From positions 4,202,136 to 4,266,135 of the forward strand of contig JAWPMR010000001.1 of NCBI GenBank assembly GCA_033344815.1: 64,000 nt of DNA, written 5' to 3'. Source of the DNA: Paracoccaceae bacterium (lineage in GTDB: Bacteria > Pseudomonadota > Alphaproteobacteria > Rhodobacterales > Rhodobacteraceae). Positions 55,819 to 64,000 of the stretch are shown piece after piece (positions within the stretch are counted from its first letter, which is position 1; every line of letters begins with the position of its first letter). A program made the translations under genes and the position numbers. Under the pieces are notes generated by a model. It was not told the origin of the DNA and ran no database searches. It saw only the letters and a list, made by a program, of their open reading frames with translations.

Positions 55819-57231
55819 ATGACCGACACGCCCGACCCCAAATCCAACAATGCCTCCAACCAGATGTGGGGCGGCCGCTTTGCTGCCGGTCCTGATGCGA
55901 TCATGGAGGCGATCAACGCCTCCATCGGCTTCGACAAAAGGATGGCAGCGCAGGATATTGCAGGGTCGCGCGCGCACGCCGCGATGCTGAGAGCAACCGG
56001 CATTTTGGAAGCTAGCGATGTTGATGCCATTCGGGAAGGCCTCCTCACAGTCTTGTCAGAAATAGAGGACGGCACATTCGTATTCTCCGCAGCGCTCGAA
56101 GACATCCACATGAACGTCGAAGCGCGCCTGAAAGAAATCATCGGGGAACCGGCAGGGCGTTTGCATACTGGGCGCAGTCGAAACGATCAGGTCGCGACGG
56201 ATTTCAAACTTTGGGTGCGTGATCAACTGGATGCCGCTGAGAGCGGCTTGCTGGCTTTGATCCGGGCGCTGCTGGCGCAGGCTGAGGCCGGGTCGGATTG
56301 GGTGATGCCGGGCTTTACCCATCTGCAAACGGCTCAGCCGGTGACATGGGGCCACCACATGATGGCCTATGTGGAGATGTTTGGCCGTGATCTGAGCCGC
56401 GTGCGCGATGCCCGCGCGCGTATGAATACCTCACCATTGGGGGCTGCGGCACTGGCGGGCACGTCCTTTCCAATTGACCGGGATATGACAGCACAGGAGC
56501 TGGGTTTTGATGGCCCGGCCGCGAATTCCTTGGATGCGGTAAGTGACAGGGATTTCGCGTTGGAATTTCTGGGTGCGGCCAGCATTTGTGCGATGCATCT
56601 GAGCCGTTTCGCCGAGGAATTGGTGATCTGGTCCTCCGCGCAATTCCGCTTTGTAAGCTTGAGTGACCGGTTTTCGACCGGGTCGTCCATTATGCCGCAG
56701 AAGAAAAACCCGGACGCTGCGGAATTGATCCGCGCGAAGGTGGGTCGGATTTTCGGAGCCAATACGGCCCTGATGATGGTGATGAAAGGATTGCCGCTGA
56801 CCTATTCCAAAGACATGCAGGAGGACAAGGAACAAGTCTTTGATGCGGCCGATAACCTGATGCTGGCCTTGGCGGCGATGTCAGGCATGGTCGCGGATAT
56901 GACTGCAAATCGCGACAGTCTTGCAGCGGCCGCCGGTTCCGGGTTTTCCACAGCCACGGATTTGGCGGATTGGCTGGTGCGCAAGTTGAACCTGCCGTTT
57001 CGCGATGCTCATCACATCACCGGCAGTCTAGTCGCGCTCGCCGAAAGCCGTGGTTGTGATCTGCCGGATCTGACACTGGAAGATATGAAATCAGCACATC
57101 AAGACATCACGTCCGACGTATTTCATGTGCTTGGGGTGGAAAATTCGGTAAACAGTCGTACGTCTTATGGTGGAACTGCACCGGCTCAAGTCCGGATCCA
57201 GATTGCGCGATGGAAGGAGACTGTTGGATGA
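55819..57231 (+). CDS. argH: Argininosuccinate lyase
   Basis: A 470-residue fumarase/aspartase superfamily enzyme releasing fumarate to give arginine, the last step of arginine synthesis. The signature [20 protein letters not shown] is visible, with [13 protein letters not shown] and [16 protein letters not shown] as further conserved active-site segments. The start is ATG 55819 (MTDTPDPK), preceded by GAAGG; a longer open frame goes back to 55660 across the tlpA-like start. Its stop overlaps the first small lipoprotein gene by 4 bp (ATGA). Confidence 0.96.
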   Translation: MTDTPDPKSNNASNQMWGGRFAAGPDAIMEAINASIGFDKRMAAQDIAGSRAHAAMLRATGILEASDVDAIREGLLTVLSEIEDGTFVFSAALEDIHMNVEARLKEIIGEPAGRLHTGRSRNDQVATDFKLWVRDQLDAAESGLLALIRALLAQAEAGSDWVMPGFTHLQTAQPVTWGHHMMAYVEMFGRDLSRVRDARARMNTSPLGAAALAGTSFPIDRDMTAQELGFDGPAANSLDAVSDRDFALEFLGAASICAMHLSRFAEELVIWSSAQFRFVSLSDRFSTGSSIMPQKKNPDAAELIRAKVGRIFGANTALMMVMKGLPLTYSKDMQEDKEQVFDAADNLMLALAAMSGMVADMTANRDSLAAAAGSGFSTATDLADWLVRKLNLPFRDAHHITGSLVALAESRGCDLPDLTLEDMKSAHQDITSDVFHVLGVENSVNSRTSYGGTAPAQVRIQIARWKETVG

Positions 57232-57401
57232 AACGGCTCATGGCTCTGGCATTATGTACTGGTCTTGGCGCTTGTGGCGCGGACGGCGAACCTGTCACAC
57301 CCAGCATAAACGGCGGCGTGACGATCAATAAGAACGGCATATACCCAAGCGCCTCTGTGGGGGTTGGTCGCGGGCCGTTGTCCGTTTGGTTAGGACTTTG
57401 A
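57228..57401 (+). CDS. Mini lipoprotein 1
   Basis: A 57-residue predicted lipoprotein: [13 protein letters not shown] then lipobox LGAC, cysteine about residue 16. The mature part is Gly/Pro-rich ([21 protein letters not shown] ... [14 protein letters not shown]). It overlaps argH by 4 bp and the next lipoprotein gene by one base (TGATG), so argH and both lipoproteins are translationally linked. This arrangement is frequent in Rhodobacteraceae; the function is unknown. Confidence 0.75.
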   Translation: MKRLMALALCTGLGACGADGEPVTPSINGGVTINKNGIYPSASVGVGRGPLSVWLGL

Positions 57402-57562
57402 TGCGTTTAGCGCTTTTTGGCATATTCGTTGTGATGCTGGCCAACTGCACGGGCCCATCACCGCAAAGGTCTGAAAACCCGCCGGCATCTGAGCGTGCGA
57501 GTGAGGCTGGCGGCGTGAGTGTTTCAGGATATGCAACCGTCGGTTACCAAAAGGGCACTTAA
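57401..57562 (+). CDS. Mini lipoprotein 2
   Basis: A 53-residue open frame from ATG 57401 to stop TAA 57562. The N-terminus [16 protein letters not shown] is a signal sequence with lipobox LANC (cysteine at residue 16). The mature part is Ser/Pro/Gly-rich and ends GYATVGYQKGT. It begins in the stop codon of mini lipoprotein 1 and is followed by the DUF2834 gene after 1 bp. No homologous domain is recognised. Confidence 0.7.
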   Translation: MRLALFGIFVVMLANCTGPSPQRSENPPASERASEAGGVSVSGYATVGYQKGT

Positions 57563-57563
57563 G

Positions 57564-57878
57564 ATGAAACATCTGCGCTTTTTATGGCTGGGGCTTGCGA
57601 TTTGGGGCGCGATCCATCCGATGAGCTATTTCCTTCAGTGGTTTAATGAAAACGGCTACGATTTGATGGCCATGGTGGATGCGTGGCATGTAAACGCAGC
57701 AACCAGCGGTCTGGTCTGGGACCTTACGATTGCAGCGGTAACACTGACGCTTTGGGTGATTTACGACGCGTATACGCAGCGAAAGTGGCACTACCTGATC
57801 GTGATTCCCGCAACTTTCATGATTGGTGTCAGCTGTGGGTTACCCCTCTTTGTCTACTTGAGATGGAAACATTCGTAA
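57564..57878 (+). CDS. DUF2834 family membrane protein
   Basis: A 104-residue membrane protein of the DUF2834 family with three hydrophobic helices. Visible are FLWLGLAIWGAIHPMSYFLQWF, the LVWDLTIAAVTLTLWVIYDAY helix with the conserved WDL segment, and IPATFMIGVSCGLPLFVYL. ATG 57564 begins one base after the previous stop. It is the last gene of argH-lipoprotein-lipoprotein-DUF2834. The function is unknown. Confidence 0.82.
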   Translation: MKHLRFLWLGLAIWGAIHPMSYFLQWFNENGYDLMAMVDAWHVNAATSGLVWDLTIAAVTLTLWVIYDAYTQRKWHYLIVIPATFMIGVSCGLPLFVYLRWKHS

Positions 57879-58044
57879 CAAGTCGGGCAATCACCCGCTG
57901 ATGCGATAACGCGTGATCAAAACAGCGTTATTTTTGGAGCGTCTGTTAAGCTTTAACTGTTTTTTCTATGTCTCGCCCATCGCGTGGATGGTATCAGATC
58001 GCCCGTACTTGCCGGCATTCCGGCACAGCTGATGGGAAATTGTA

Positions 58045-58737
58045 ATGAATAGACTTGTTAAACTGGTAGGCACGGTGCTTGCTCTGGCTACGGCCCCGTT
58101 GGGGGCATCGGCATTGACGATTGATTTCGATGCGCTGCAGTCTGGCAGCCTTCAACCCGTGCCCCTGACCACATTTACCGAAGATGGCTATGAGTTTCTG
58201 GTGAGTTTTTCACGTACGTCCGGCAGGCGCATCGCCGGGGCTGCGATTTTTGACTCAGCAAACCCGGTAAATGGTGACACCGACCTGTCGCCAGTTGCGC
58301 AGGGAGACAATGGCGTTTTTGGAAACATCCTGATTTTGCAGGAATTCGGCTCAGCCGTCCCCGATGACGCGGCGGCAGCGGGCACAATCACTTTGACGCT
58401 GCTGAGCGGCCCTGCATTTCGCTTCCTTGGAGCTTCGGCAATTGATGATACCGACTTCAAGTTTTCCTCGATCATTGACGGGACGACGCAAGCCCTTGGA
58501 ACCATTGATATTGGTGACGTCGAAGGCAACCTGCCCGGTGGTACACGGATGCTCACTTTCGGCACACCTTCGCAACGTATTGGTGTAAACGATTCCATCT
58601 TCATTGAAATCGGGGGCTCTGGTGGCGTGGACTCCTTGCAAATCGCTCCGGTTCCAGTGCCTGCTGCTTTGCCAATGCTGGTGGCGGGTCTGGGTGCCCT
58701 CACCCTGGTCGCGCGGCGCCGCAAACAACACGTCTGA
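58045..58737 (+). CDS. VPLPA-CTERM-type sorted protein
   Basis: A 230-residue exported protein: signal peptide MNRLVKLVGTVLALATAPLGASA, a beta-rich body starting LTIDFDALQSGSLQPVPLTTF, and a C-terminal tail with VPVPAALPMLVAGLGALTLVARRRKQHV (residues about 203-230). This is a third VPLPA/PEP-CTERM-like anchor in the window. The body contains many Gly, Asp and Thr residues and resembles other exosortase substrates with a fibrous or jelly-roll-like fold. It is followed by a terminator and stands alone between the argH group and lysA. Confidence 0.85.
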   Translation: MNRLVKLVGTVLALATAPLGASALTIDFDALQSGSLQPVPLTTFTEDGYEFLVSFSRTSGRRIAGAAIFDSANPVNGDTDLSPVAQGDNGVFGNILILQEFGSAVPDDAAAAGTITLTLLSGPAFRFLGASAIDDTDFKFSSIIDGTTQALGTIDIGDVEGNLPGGTRMLTFGTPSQRIGVNDSIFIEIGGSGGVDSLQIAPVPVPAALPMLVAGLGALTLVARRRKQHV

Positions 58738-58762
58738 TCAAAACCTGCATGTCGTTTTGGAA

Positions 58763-58790
58763 GGGCGGCTCAGGCCGCCCATTCTTTTTT
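58763..58790 (+). terminator. Rho-independent terminator of the VPLPA-CTERM gene at 58045
   Basis: GGGCGGC (58763-58769) and GCCGCCC (58774-58780) form a perfect 7-bp stem with loop TCAG, followed by ATTCTTTTTT. It starts 25 bp after the stop codon. Confidence 0.93.
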
Positions 58791-58822
58791 CGAAGCGTCA
58801 CTATAGCAGCTAAATCCAAATT

Positions 58823-58839
58823 GAACCTGCTGCAGGTTC
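58823..58839. promoter_or_regulatory. Palindrome upstream of lysA
   Basis: GAACCTGC (58823-58830) and GCAGGTTC (58832-58839) are perfectly complementary 8-bp arms with one central T, 42 bp upstream of the lysA ATG. It could be an operator (for example of a LysR-type or other regulator) in the lysA leader. There is no T-run, so it is not a terminator. Confidence 0.4.
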
Positions 58840-58881
58840 CCGGTACACACGCCAGGAGCAGACAGACAGGCAAGAGTTCTC

Positions 58882-60147
58882 ATGGATCATTTTCTATATC
58901 GCGATGGCGAACTCTTTGCTGAGGACGTTTCCGTTTCCGCGATCGCACAGGCTGTCGGTACTCCCTGTTACATCTATTCGACGGCGACGCTTTTGCGGCA
59001 TTTTCGTCTTTTTGACGAAGCGCTCGAGGGGCTGGATCACCTCGTGTGTTACGCGATGAAAGCGGCCAGCAATCAAGCGATCCTAAAGACGTTGGCGCAG
59101 GCCGGGGCGGGCATGGATGTGGTCTCGGGAGGCGAATACATGCGCGCCAAAGCCGCTGGTGTTCCGGGCGAGCGCATTGTTTTTTCCGGTGTCGGTAAAA
59201 CAGCCGCGGAAATTCGTTTGGCGCTGGAGGGCGGCATCCGCCAGTTCAACGTCGAATCTGAACCCGAGATGGAAGTTCTGAACGCCACAGCGCGTGCCAT
59301 GGGGGAAACGGCACCTATCACCATCCGCGTGAACCCGGATGTGGATGCAAAGACCCATGCCAAAATTGCCACCGGCAAGTCGGAAAATAAGTTTGGCATT
59401 CCCATTTCGCGGGCCCGCGACGTTTATGCGTTGGCCGCGACGATGGAAGGTTTGGATGTGATTGGAATTGACGTCCACATCGGCAGCCAGCTGACCGAAC
59501 TTGCGCCTTATGAACTGGCCTATCAGAAAGTTGCCGAGCTGACCGAACAACTGCGCGCGGATGGGCATGTAATTCGGCGGCTGGATCTGGGTGGCGGTTT
59601 GGGCATTCCTTATGCGCGCGACAATCAAGCCCCGCCGTTGCCGTCCGACTATGGCGCCTTGATCAAACGTACGTTGGGGCATCTTGGTTGCGAAATCGAG
59701 ATTGAGCCGGGGCGCTTGATCGCCGGTAATGCGGGCATCATGGTCAGCGAAGTTATTTATGTGAAATCCGGTGAAGACCGCGATTTTCTGATCATTGACG
59801 GCGCAATGAACGATCTGATCCGTCCTGCGATGTATGATGCCTATCATGACATCATCCCCGTGCAGGAACCTGAACCGGGGATTGAGCAGGCCAAATTTGA
59901 TATTGTGGGGCCAGTTTGCGAATCTGGTGACACATTCGCAAAACAGCGCGTGATGCCTCCAGTGGCCGCCGGGGCGTTGGTCGCCTTCCGCTCAGCGGGC
60001 GCATATGGCGCGGTAATGAGCAGCGAATACAACTCGCGTCCGCTTATTCCCGAGGTTTTGGTGCATAAAGATCAATTTGCGGTTATTCGCCGACGTCCGA
60101 CCTTTGACGAAATGATAAATCGCGATACCATACCGGAATGGCTTTGA
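58882..60147 (+). CDS. lysA: Diaminopimelate decarboxylase
   Basis: A 421-residue PLP-dependent enzyme converting meso-diaminopimelate to lysine, the last step of lysine biosynthesis. The PLP lysine is Lys60 in YAMKAASN. Further conserved parts are the HIGSQ motif after GIDVHIGSQLTEL, the LGGGLGIPY loop and the EPGRLIAGNAG and PVCESGDTFAK segments, with the catalytic Cys in the last. It follows the argH group at distance and precedes TIGR02302, an order typical of Rhodobacterales. Confidence 0.97.
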   Translation: MDHFLYRDGELFAEDVSVSAIAQAVGTPCYIYSTATLLRHFRLFDEALEGLDHLVCYAMKAASNQAILKTLAQAGAGMDVVSGGEYMRAKAAGVPGERIVFSGVGKTAAEIRLALEGGIRQFNVESEPEMEVLNATARAMGETAPITIRVNPDVDAKTHAKIATGKSENKFGIPISRARDVYALAATMEGLDVIGIDVHIGSQLTELAPYELAYQKVAELTEQLRADGHVIRRLDLGGGLGIPYARDNQAPPLPSDYGALIKRTLGHLGCEIEIEPGRLIAGNAGIMVSEVIYVKSGEDRDFLIIDGAMNDLIRPAMYDAYHDIIPVQEPEPGIEQAKFDIVGPVCESGDTFAKQRVMPPVAAGALVAFRSAGAYGAVMSSEYNSRPLIPEVLVHKDQFAVIRRRPTFDEMINRDTIPEWL

Positions 60148-60186
60148 ACGCGTATTCCCGCACCTCAAAGCGAGCGGAGAAAAACG

Positions 60187-62793
60187 ATGGCGTCATTTTC
60201 CGAGGCTGATGTGAAACGGACACTGCACGATGTGCGCTGGCCGTTGCGACTGACATACATTGGTATGACCGCAGAAGCGTTTGTGCAAAGCCTCTGGCCC
60301 CTTCTGAGCGTCTGCCTGTTTGTGCTCGCGGCGCTGATGTTGGGCGTTCAGGACATGGTCGCCGTTGAGGCGGTGTGGGCCATCGCCGTCGTTGCAGCGT
60401 TGGGCGGGATAGCGACGCTGGGATATGCATTCCTGAAATTCAGATTACCCACATGGTCACAGGCGATTGCGCGGCTGGATGCAAGCTTGCCGGGCAGACC
60501 GCTGCAGGCGATGACGGATACGCAAACCATTGGTGCGACCGATGACGCATCTTCGGCGGTTTGGCGCGCGCATCAGGCACGTATGGCGGAGCGCGCCGCC
60601 ACAGCCCAGCCGGTCCCGGCAGATTTGCGCGTTTCAAAGCGTGATCCTTATGCTTTGCGGTATCTCGCCGTACTGGTGTTCGGGATTGCTCTGCTTTTCG
60701 GGTCCATTTGGCGCGTGGGGTCAGTTTCCGATATGACCCCCGGTGCTGGTGGGCTGGCCTCTGGACCTGTATGGGAAGGTTGGGCGGAAAGCCCGCGGTA
60801 TACCGGCAGGCCGACGATTTATCTCAACGATATCCCCGAAGGCGTGCTCAAAGTGCCAGTGGGCAGCCTGATCACCTTACGTCTTTACGGCGAAGTGGGT
60901 GCGTTGACCCTGTCGGAAACGGTTTCCGGCCGCACTGAGGTGCCGCCCGCCTCTGATCCAGCGCAGGATTTCACAGTTGTGCAAAATGGCACGGTCGAAA
61001 TCAGCGGGCCGGGTGGGCGCGTCTGGCAGATCGAAATCATTCCGGATGCCCCGCCGCAAATTGCCGTATTGGATGACCCATCTGCCTCGGCAATGGGGGA
61101 GATGACCCTGCCGTTTGAAGCCAGCGATGATTACGGTGTTGAAGCGGGCGAGGCACGTTTCACACTTGACCTTGCTTCTGTCGAGCGGCGCCATGGTTTG
61201 AGTATTGATCCCGAAAATCGGCCCGATCTGATTGTGCCACTGCCGACGCCGATTGCGGGCGACCGACATGCGTTTGAGGAAAATCTGATTGAGGATTTCT
61301 CTGAACACCCCTGGGCAAACCTGCCGGTGATGGTGCGCCTCTCTGCGCTCGATGGGGCGGAACAGGAGTTTGAGACCGAACCGCGCGAGATGGTTTTGCC
61401 GGGACGGCGGTTCTTTGATCCGGTGGCTGCCGCGGTGATCGAACAGCGCCGCGATCTGCTCTGGTCACGTGAAAACAACGGCCGGATCAGCCAGATTTTG
61501 CGCGCAACATCTTACATTCCGGAAGATTTGTTCCGCAAGCAGGTGGATGCGTTGCGCCTGCGCAAAGTGATCCGACAGTTGGAAACATTTGCCAAATATG
61601 GCTTGAGCGATCAGATGCAAGAAGATCTGAGCGCAGAGATGTGGGACCTCGCGATTATCCTCGAAGAGGGTGATCTGGCGGATGCCGCCGAACGGATGCG
61701 CCGCGCGCAGGAACGTTTGAACGAAGCGATCAAGAACGGTGCATCAGACGAAGAAATTGCTGAACTAATGCAGGAACTGCGCCGCGCAACGGAAGATTAT
61801 TTGCAACAATTGTCCCGTCAAGCGCAGCGTCAGCAGCAAGAGAACGATGAAAACCAGTCCGGCGGCAATGAAAACGGAATGCAGATGACGCAGGACGATC
61901 TGCAACGCATGATGGACCGCATTCAGGAGTTGATGGAGCAAGGGCGCATGGCCGAAGCGCAGCAAGCGCTTCAAGAACTTCAGGAAATGATGGAGAATAT
62001 GCGCGTCACCCAAGGCCAGCAGGGTCAGGGCGGGCAGAGCCCGGGCGAGCAGGCCATGGAAGGGCTTTCCGAGACCTTGCGCGAACAGCAGGGTCTTTCG
62101 GATCAAGCCTTTCGGGACCTGCAGGAGCAGTTCAATCCCAACGCACAAGCCGGCGAAAACGAAGGGAATGAAGGTCGCAACGGCGGACAGGGCCGCGGAC
62201 AGAGCCACGAGGGCCAACAGGGTCAAGGCCAGGGCGGCGGTGAACAACAAGGCGCACAGTCAGGTGATCCATCACAAGGTGAGCAGGGCGGTGATACGCA
62301 GGGCTCCATCGCGGATCGTCAACAAGCATTGCGGGATGAATTGCAACGCCAACAAGGCAATTTACCCGGAGCAGGAACGCCTGAAGGTGATGCCGCGCGC
62401 GACGCGCTGGACCGGGCAGGACGGGCGATGGATGGCGCCGAGGACGCGCTGCGGGAAAATGATCTGGCCGAAGCCATCGACAATCAGGGGCAAGCCATGG
62501 AGGCGCTGCGCGAGGGCATGCGGGCTCTGGGCGAGATGATGGCGGAACAGCAACGCAACCAGCAACCCGGGCAGGGCACGCAACCCTCTGACCAACGTGC
62601 GGAGAACCGCGACCCACTGGGGCGCGAGTCGGGTAACTCCGGTGTGGACGGGGATAACAGCCCGCTGGCCCTGAACGATGACGCCTATGGACGCGCGCGC
62701 GAACTGCTTGATGAAATCCGTCGCCGTTCGGGTGAAGTCGCGCGCCCCGAGGTGGAACGCGACTACCTGAAACGCCTGCTAGATCGCTTTTAA
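60187..62793 (+). CDS. TIGR02302 family large membrane protein
   Basis: An 868-residue member of the TIGR02302/DUF4175 family of alphaproteobacterial membrane proteins. Hydrophobic segments occur near residues 38-55, 62-80 and 152-172. A periplasmic beta-rich middle follows, and a long C-terminal part (from about residue 500) consists of charged helices and low-complexity Gln/Gly/Asn stretches (QQQENDENQSGGNENGMQ, GNEGRNGGQGRGQSHEGQQ). The C-terminal ARELLDEIRRRSGEVARPEVERDYLKRLLDRF is the conserved end. The function is unknown; the family has been linked to envelope processes by context. RBS GCGGAG lies before the ATG. The stop abuts the convergent zinc-ribbon gene with no gap. Confidence 0.9.
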   Translation: MASFSEADVKRTLHDVRWPLRLTYIGMTAEAFVQSLWPLLSVCLFVLAALMLGVQDMVAVEAVWAIAVVAALGGIATLGYAFLKFRLPTWSQAIARLDASLPGRPLQAMTDTQTIGATDDASSAVWRAHQARMAERAATAQPVPADLRVSKRDPYALRYLAVLVFGIALLFGSIWRVGSVSDMTPGAGGLASGPVWEGWAESPRYTGRPTIYLNDIPEGVLKVPVGSLITLRLYGEVGALTLSETVSGRTEVPPASDPAQDFTVVQNGTVEISGPGGRVWQIEIIPDAPPQIAVLDDPSASAMGEMTLPFEASDDYGVEAGEARFTLDLASVERRHGLSIDPENRPDLIVPLPTPIAGDRHAFEENLIEDFSEHPWANLPVMVRLSALDGAEQEFETEPREMVLPGRRFFDPVAAAVIEQRRDLLWSRENNGRISQILRATSYIPEDLFRKQVDALRLRKVIRQLETFAKYGLSDQMQEDLSAEMWDLAIILEEGDLADAAERMRRAQERLNEAIKNGASDEEIAELMQELRRATEDYLQQLSRQAQRQQQENDENQSGGNENGMQMTQDDLQRMMDRIQELMEQGRMAEAQQALQELQEMMENMRVTQGQQGQGGQSPGEQAMEGLSETLREQQGLSDQAFRDLQEQFNPNAQAGENEGNEGRNGGQGRGQSHEGQQGQGQGGGEQQGAQSGDPSQGEQGGDTQGSIADRQQALRDELQRQQGNLPGAGTPEGDAARDALDRAGRAMDGAEDALRENDLAEAIDNQGQAMEALREGMRALGEMMAEQQRNQQPGQGTQPSDQRAENRDPLGRESGNSGVDGDNSPLALNDDAYGRARELLDEIRRRSGEVARPEVERDYLKRLLDRF

Positions 62794-63663
62794 TCAAGAA
62801 CCACTTGGTGCGATGACCGTGTCAAGCCAGGTGAGGATCGCTTCGATCTGACCGTTGAGCCATGCACGCCCCTGATCGACTGTTGCAACATAAGCGTTGA
62901 TCCCTGCTTCCGCTTGCGGCAGGGCTTTCGCCACTTGTGGCGACATCACATAGAGCAGTGTCAACACAGCCGCCAGAACGACCATCAGTGTAAAACCGCG
63001 GGCAAAACCACGTCGTTCGCGCGCTTCTATTTGTGCAGTTTGTCCCGGATCCTCGTTTGGTGAACGGTCGTTGTTGGACCGCATGGTCGAGTTGATCTCC
63101 TGAATATCAGGCAAAAGTGCGCGGCGCGTGCTTGCTACGGCGACGGCCGTTTCATCTGCCGAAGCCCCGGTATTTTCCGGAGCCGGACGGATCATTCTTG
63201 CCCGGGCTTTGTCTGCGCGCTTTTTTGTCTCGTCGTCTCTGCTTGTCTCATTCAAGCCAAGGTCAGGTTGCGTCTCCACCGGGCCGGCATTTTCGCTCCT
63301 GCGTGCCCGTGCTTCAAGCTGAGCCTCCTCCTGCAAAACACTGGCCACACTGGGATCAAGTGGTTTCCGGCTGGGTATTGGCGGCGTCAAAGCGCTCTCA
63401 GAAGTTTGTGAGACTGTCTGTGTCGTCCCTTCAGATGGGTCGACCTTGATGCGACTTGCGTCAGATTCCGACGGTTGCGGGATTTTATCCTGACGTGGCA
63501 CGGCCAATTCAGGCGGCGATCCCTCACTATCCGCATTGTCTTCCGGAAAGTCCTGATACCAGGTGTGTTCGCAATTCGAACACTGGACGTCCCGTCCGCC
63601 CGGCAACATGGCATTGTCAGGTACATCGTATTGCGCATTACAGTTGGGACAAATCAAACGCAT
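62794..63663 (-). CDS. MJ0042-type zinc-ribbon membrane protein
   Basis: A 289-residue protein with an N-terminal zinc ribbon (MRLICPNCNAQYDVP and VQCSNCEHTW, CxxC pairs) of the MJ0042 family. A long charged, probably disordered linker occupies residues 45-205. One membrane helix is near residue 222-241 (GFTLMVVLAAVLTLLYVM). A periplasmic C-terminal tail follows. Such proteins neighbour ftsE/ftsX in Rhodobacterales and could regulate envelope or division functions; no activity is known. Its end abuts the TIGR02302 gene. Confidence 0.88.
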   Translation of the reverse strand: MRLICPNCNAQYDVPDNAMLPGGRDVQCSNCEHTWYQDFPEDNADSEGSPPELAVPRQDKIPQPSESDASRIKVDPSEGTTQTVSQTSESALTPPIPSRKPLDPSVASVLQEEAQLEARARRSENAGPVETQPDLGLNETSRDDETKKRADKARARMIRPAPENTGASADETAVAVASTRRALLPDIQEINSTMRSNNDRSPNEDPGQTAQIEARERRGFARGFTLMVVLAAVLTLLYVMSPQVAKALPQAEAGINAYVATVDQGRAWLNGQIEAILTWLDTVIAPSGS

Positions 63664-63831
63664 ATTACGTGGTGCTCCATCGCCAAATCCTCATCCATGG
63701 CCCGCTTTGTGGACCATATTGGCACGAAGGTCCTGCGAAAAGCGTTAACTGCGCACAAAGCTGCTAAGTGATGCATTGAAACCAGACGGGCACTCAGGCA
63801 CAACTGCGCGACGATCAAATCGGGGGCTTTT

Positions 63832-64000
63832 GTGATTGAGCTGGAAAATGTCGCTTACAGCTATGGCGGCGGCGCGCTTCTGTCTGAAATTTCTTTAAAA
63901 CTGGCTCCCGGTTCGTTCCATTTTTTGACCGGGCCGTCCGGTGCAGGCAAGACGACCCTGCTCAAGCTGTGTTACGGCGCGCTCTTGCCAACATCGGGTG
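63832..64000 (+). CDS. ftsE: Cell division ATP-binding protein FtsE (truncated by window end)
   Basis: The first 56 codons of FtsE, the ATPase of the FtsEX complex that activates septal peptidoglycan hydrolases. The frame opens with GTG 63832 after CGGGGGC and reads IELENVAYSYGGGALLSEIS, then Walker A GPSGAGKTTLLKLCYGALLP. It is divergent from the zinc-ribbon gene, with 168 bp between. The rest of ftsE, and probably ftsX, lie beyond the window. Confidence 0.9.
   Translation, partial: MIELENVAYSYGGGALLSEISLKLAPGSFHFLTGPSGAGKTTLLKLCYGALLPTSG

Overview
The window looks like a chromosomal segment of a marine Rhodobacteraceae (Roseobacter group) alphaproteobacterium. This rests on gene content and order typical of that group: hsp20 followed by a DUF1150 gene, divergent trxB/lrp, the pgeF-midA-lgt run, argH followed by tiny lipoproteins and lysA, a TIGR02302 gene next to an MJ0042 zinc-ribbon gene and ftsE, and several VPLPA-CTERM proteins. 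Species cannot be assigned from the sequence alone. I see no rRNA, tRNA, CRISPR array, intact insertion sequence or prophage.

Layout. Positions 1-30.9 kb are mostly housekeeping: a PD-(D/E)XK-like protein, a HrcA/CIRCE-controlled groESL operon, a histidine kinase, a DMT exporter, a Nudix hydrolase, a secreted lipase-like protein, an orphan PhnM-like amidohydrolase, purEK, small heat-shock genes, an orphan P450, trxB/lrp, pgeF-midA-lgt, ubiK, proC-csaA-hydroxyacid dehydrogenase, tdk, a KAS III-type enzyme and carB. Positions 31.7-37.0 kb hold an accessory catabolic cluster: a sulfonate/taurine/nitrate-type ABC importer split over two divergent units, a metal-dependent amidohydrolase and a ring-opening amidohydrolase of the cyanuric acid hydrolase/barbiturase family. 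Together they suggest uptake and hydrolysis of a nitrogen heterocycle. Positions 37.9-45.2 kb hold a six-gene sugar-uptake operon (LacI regulator, binding protein, two permeases, GH63-like hydrolase, ATPase). It has a perfect LacI-type operator palindrome upstream and a strong terminator-like hairpin after the binding-protein gene. Both permeases are atypical: the MalF-type one carries a DUF11-like beta domain in its periplasmic loop, and the MalG-type one has extra N-terminal membrane segments.

Positions 45.2-48.8 kb are gene-poor, with one VPLPA-CTERM protein. Positions 48.8-54.7 kb form a second catabolic locus: GntR(FCD)-DUF1330 divergent from DUF1185, an alpha/beta hydrolase, a flavin reductase fused to a degenerate Nudix-like domain, a luciferase-like monooxygenase and an aldehyde dehydrogenase. 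A palindromic GntR-type operator lies inside the promoter. The reductase-monooxygenase-hydrolase-dehydrogenase set reads as an oxidative degradation pathway of unknown substrate. From 55.2 kb to the end the window returns to core genes (tlpA-like, argH, two mini-lipoproteins, DUF2834, a third VPLPA-CTERM protein, lysA, TIGR02302, zinc-ribbon protein, ftsE start).

Most interesting: the heterocycle-ring cluster, the DUF11-like insert in the permease, the reductase-Nudix-like fusion operon, and three exosortase-type substrates with no exosortase in view.
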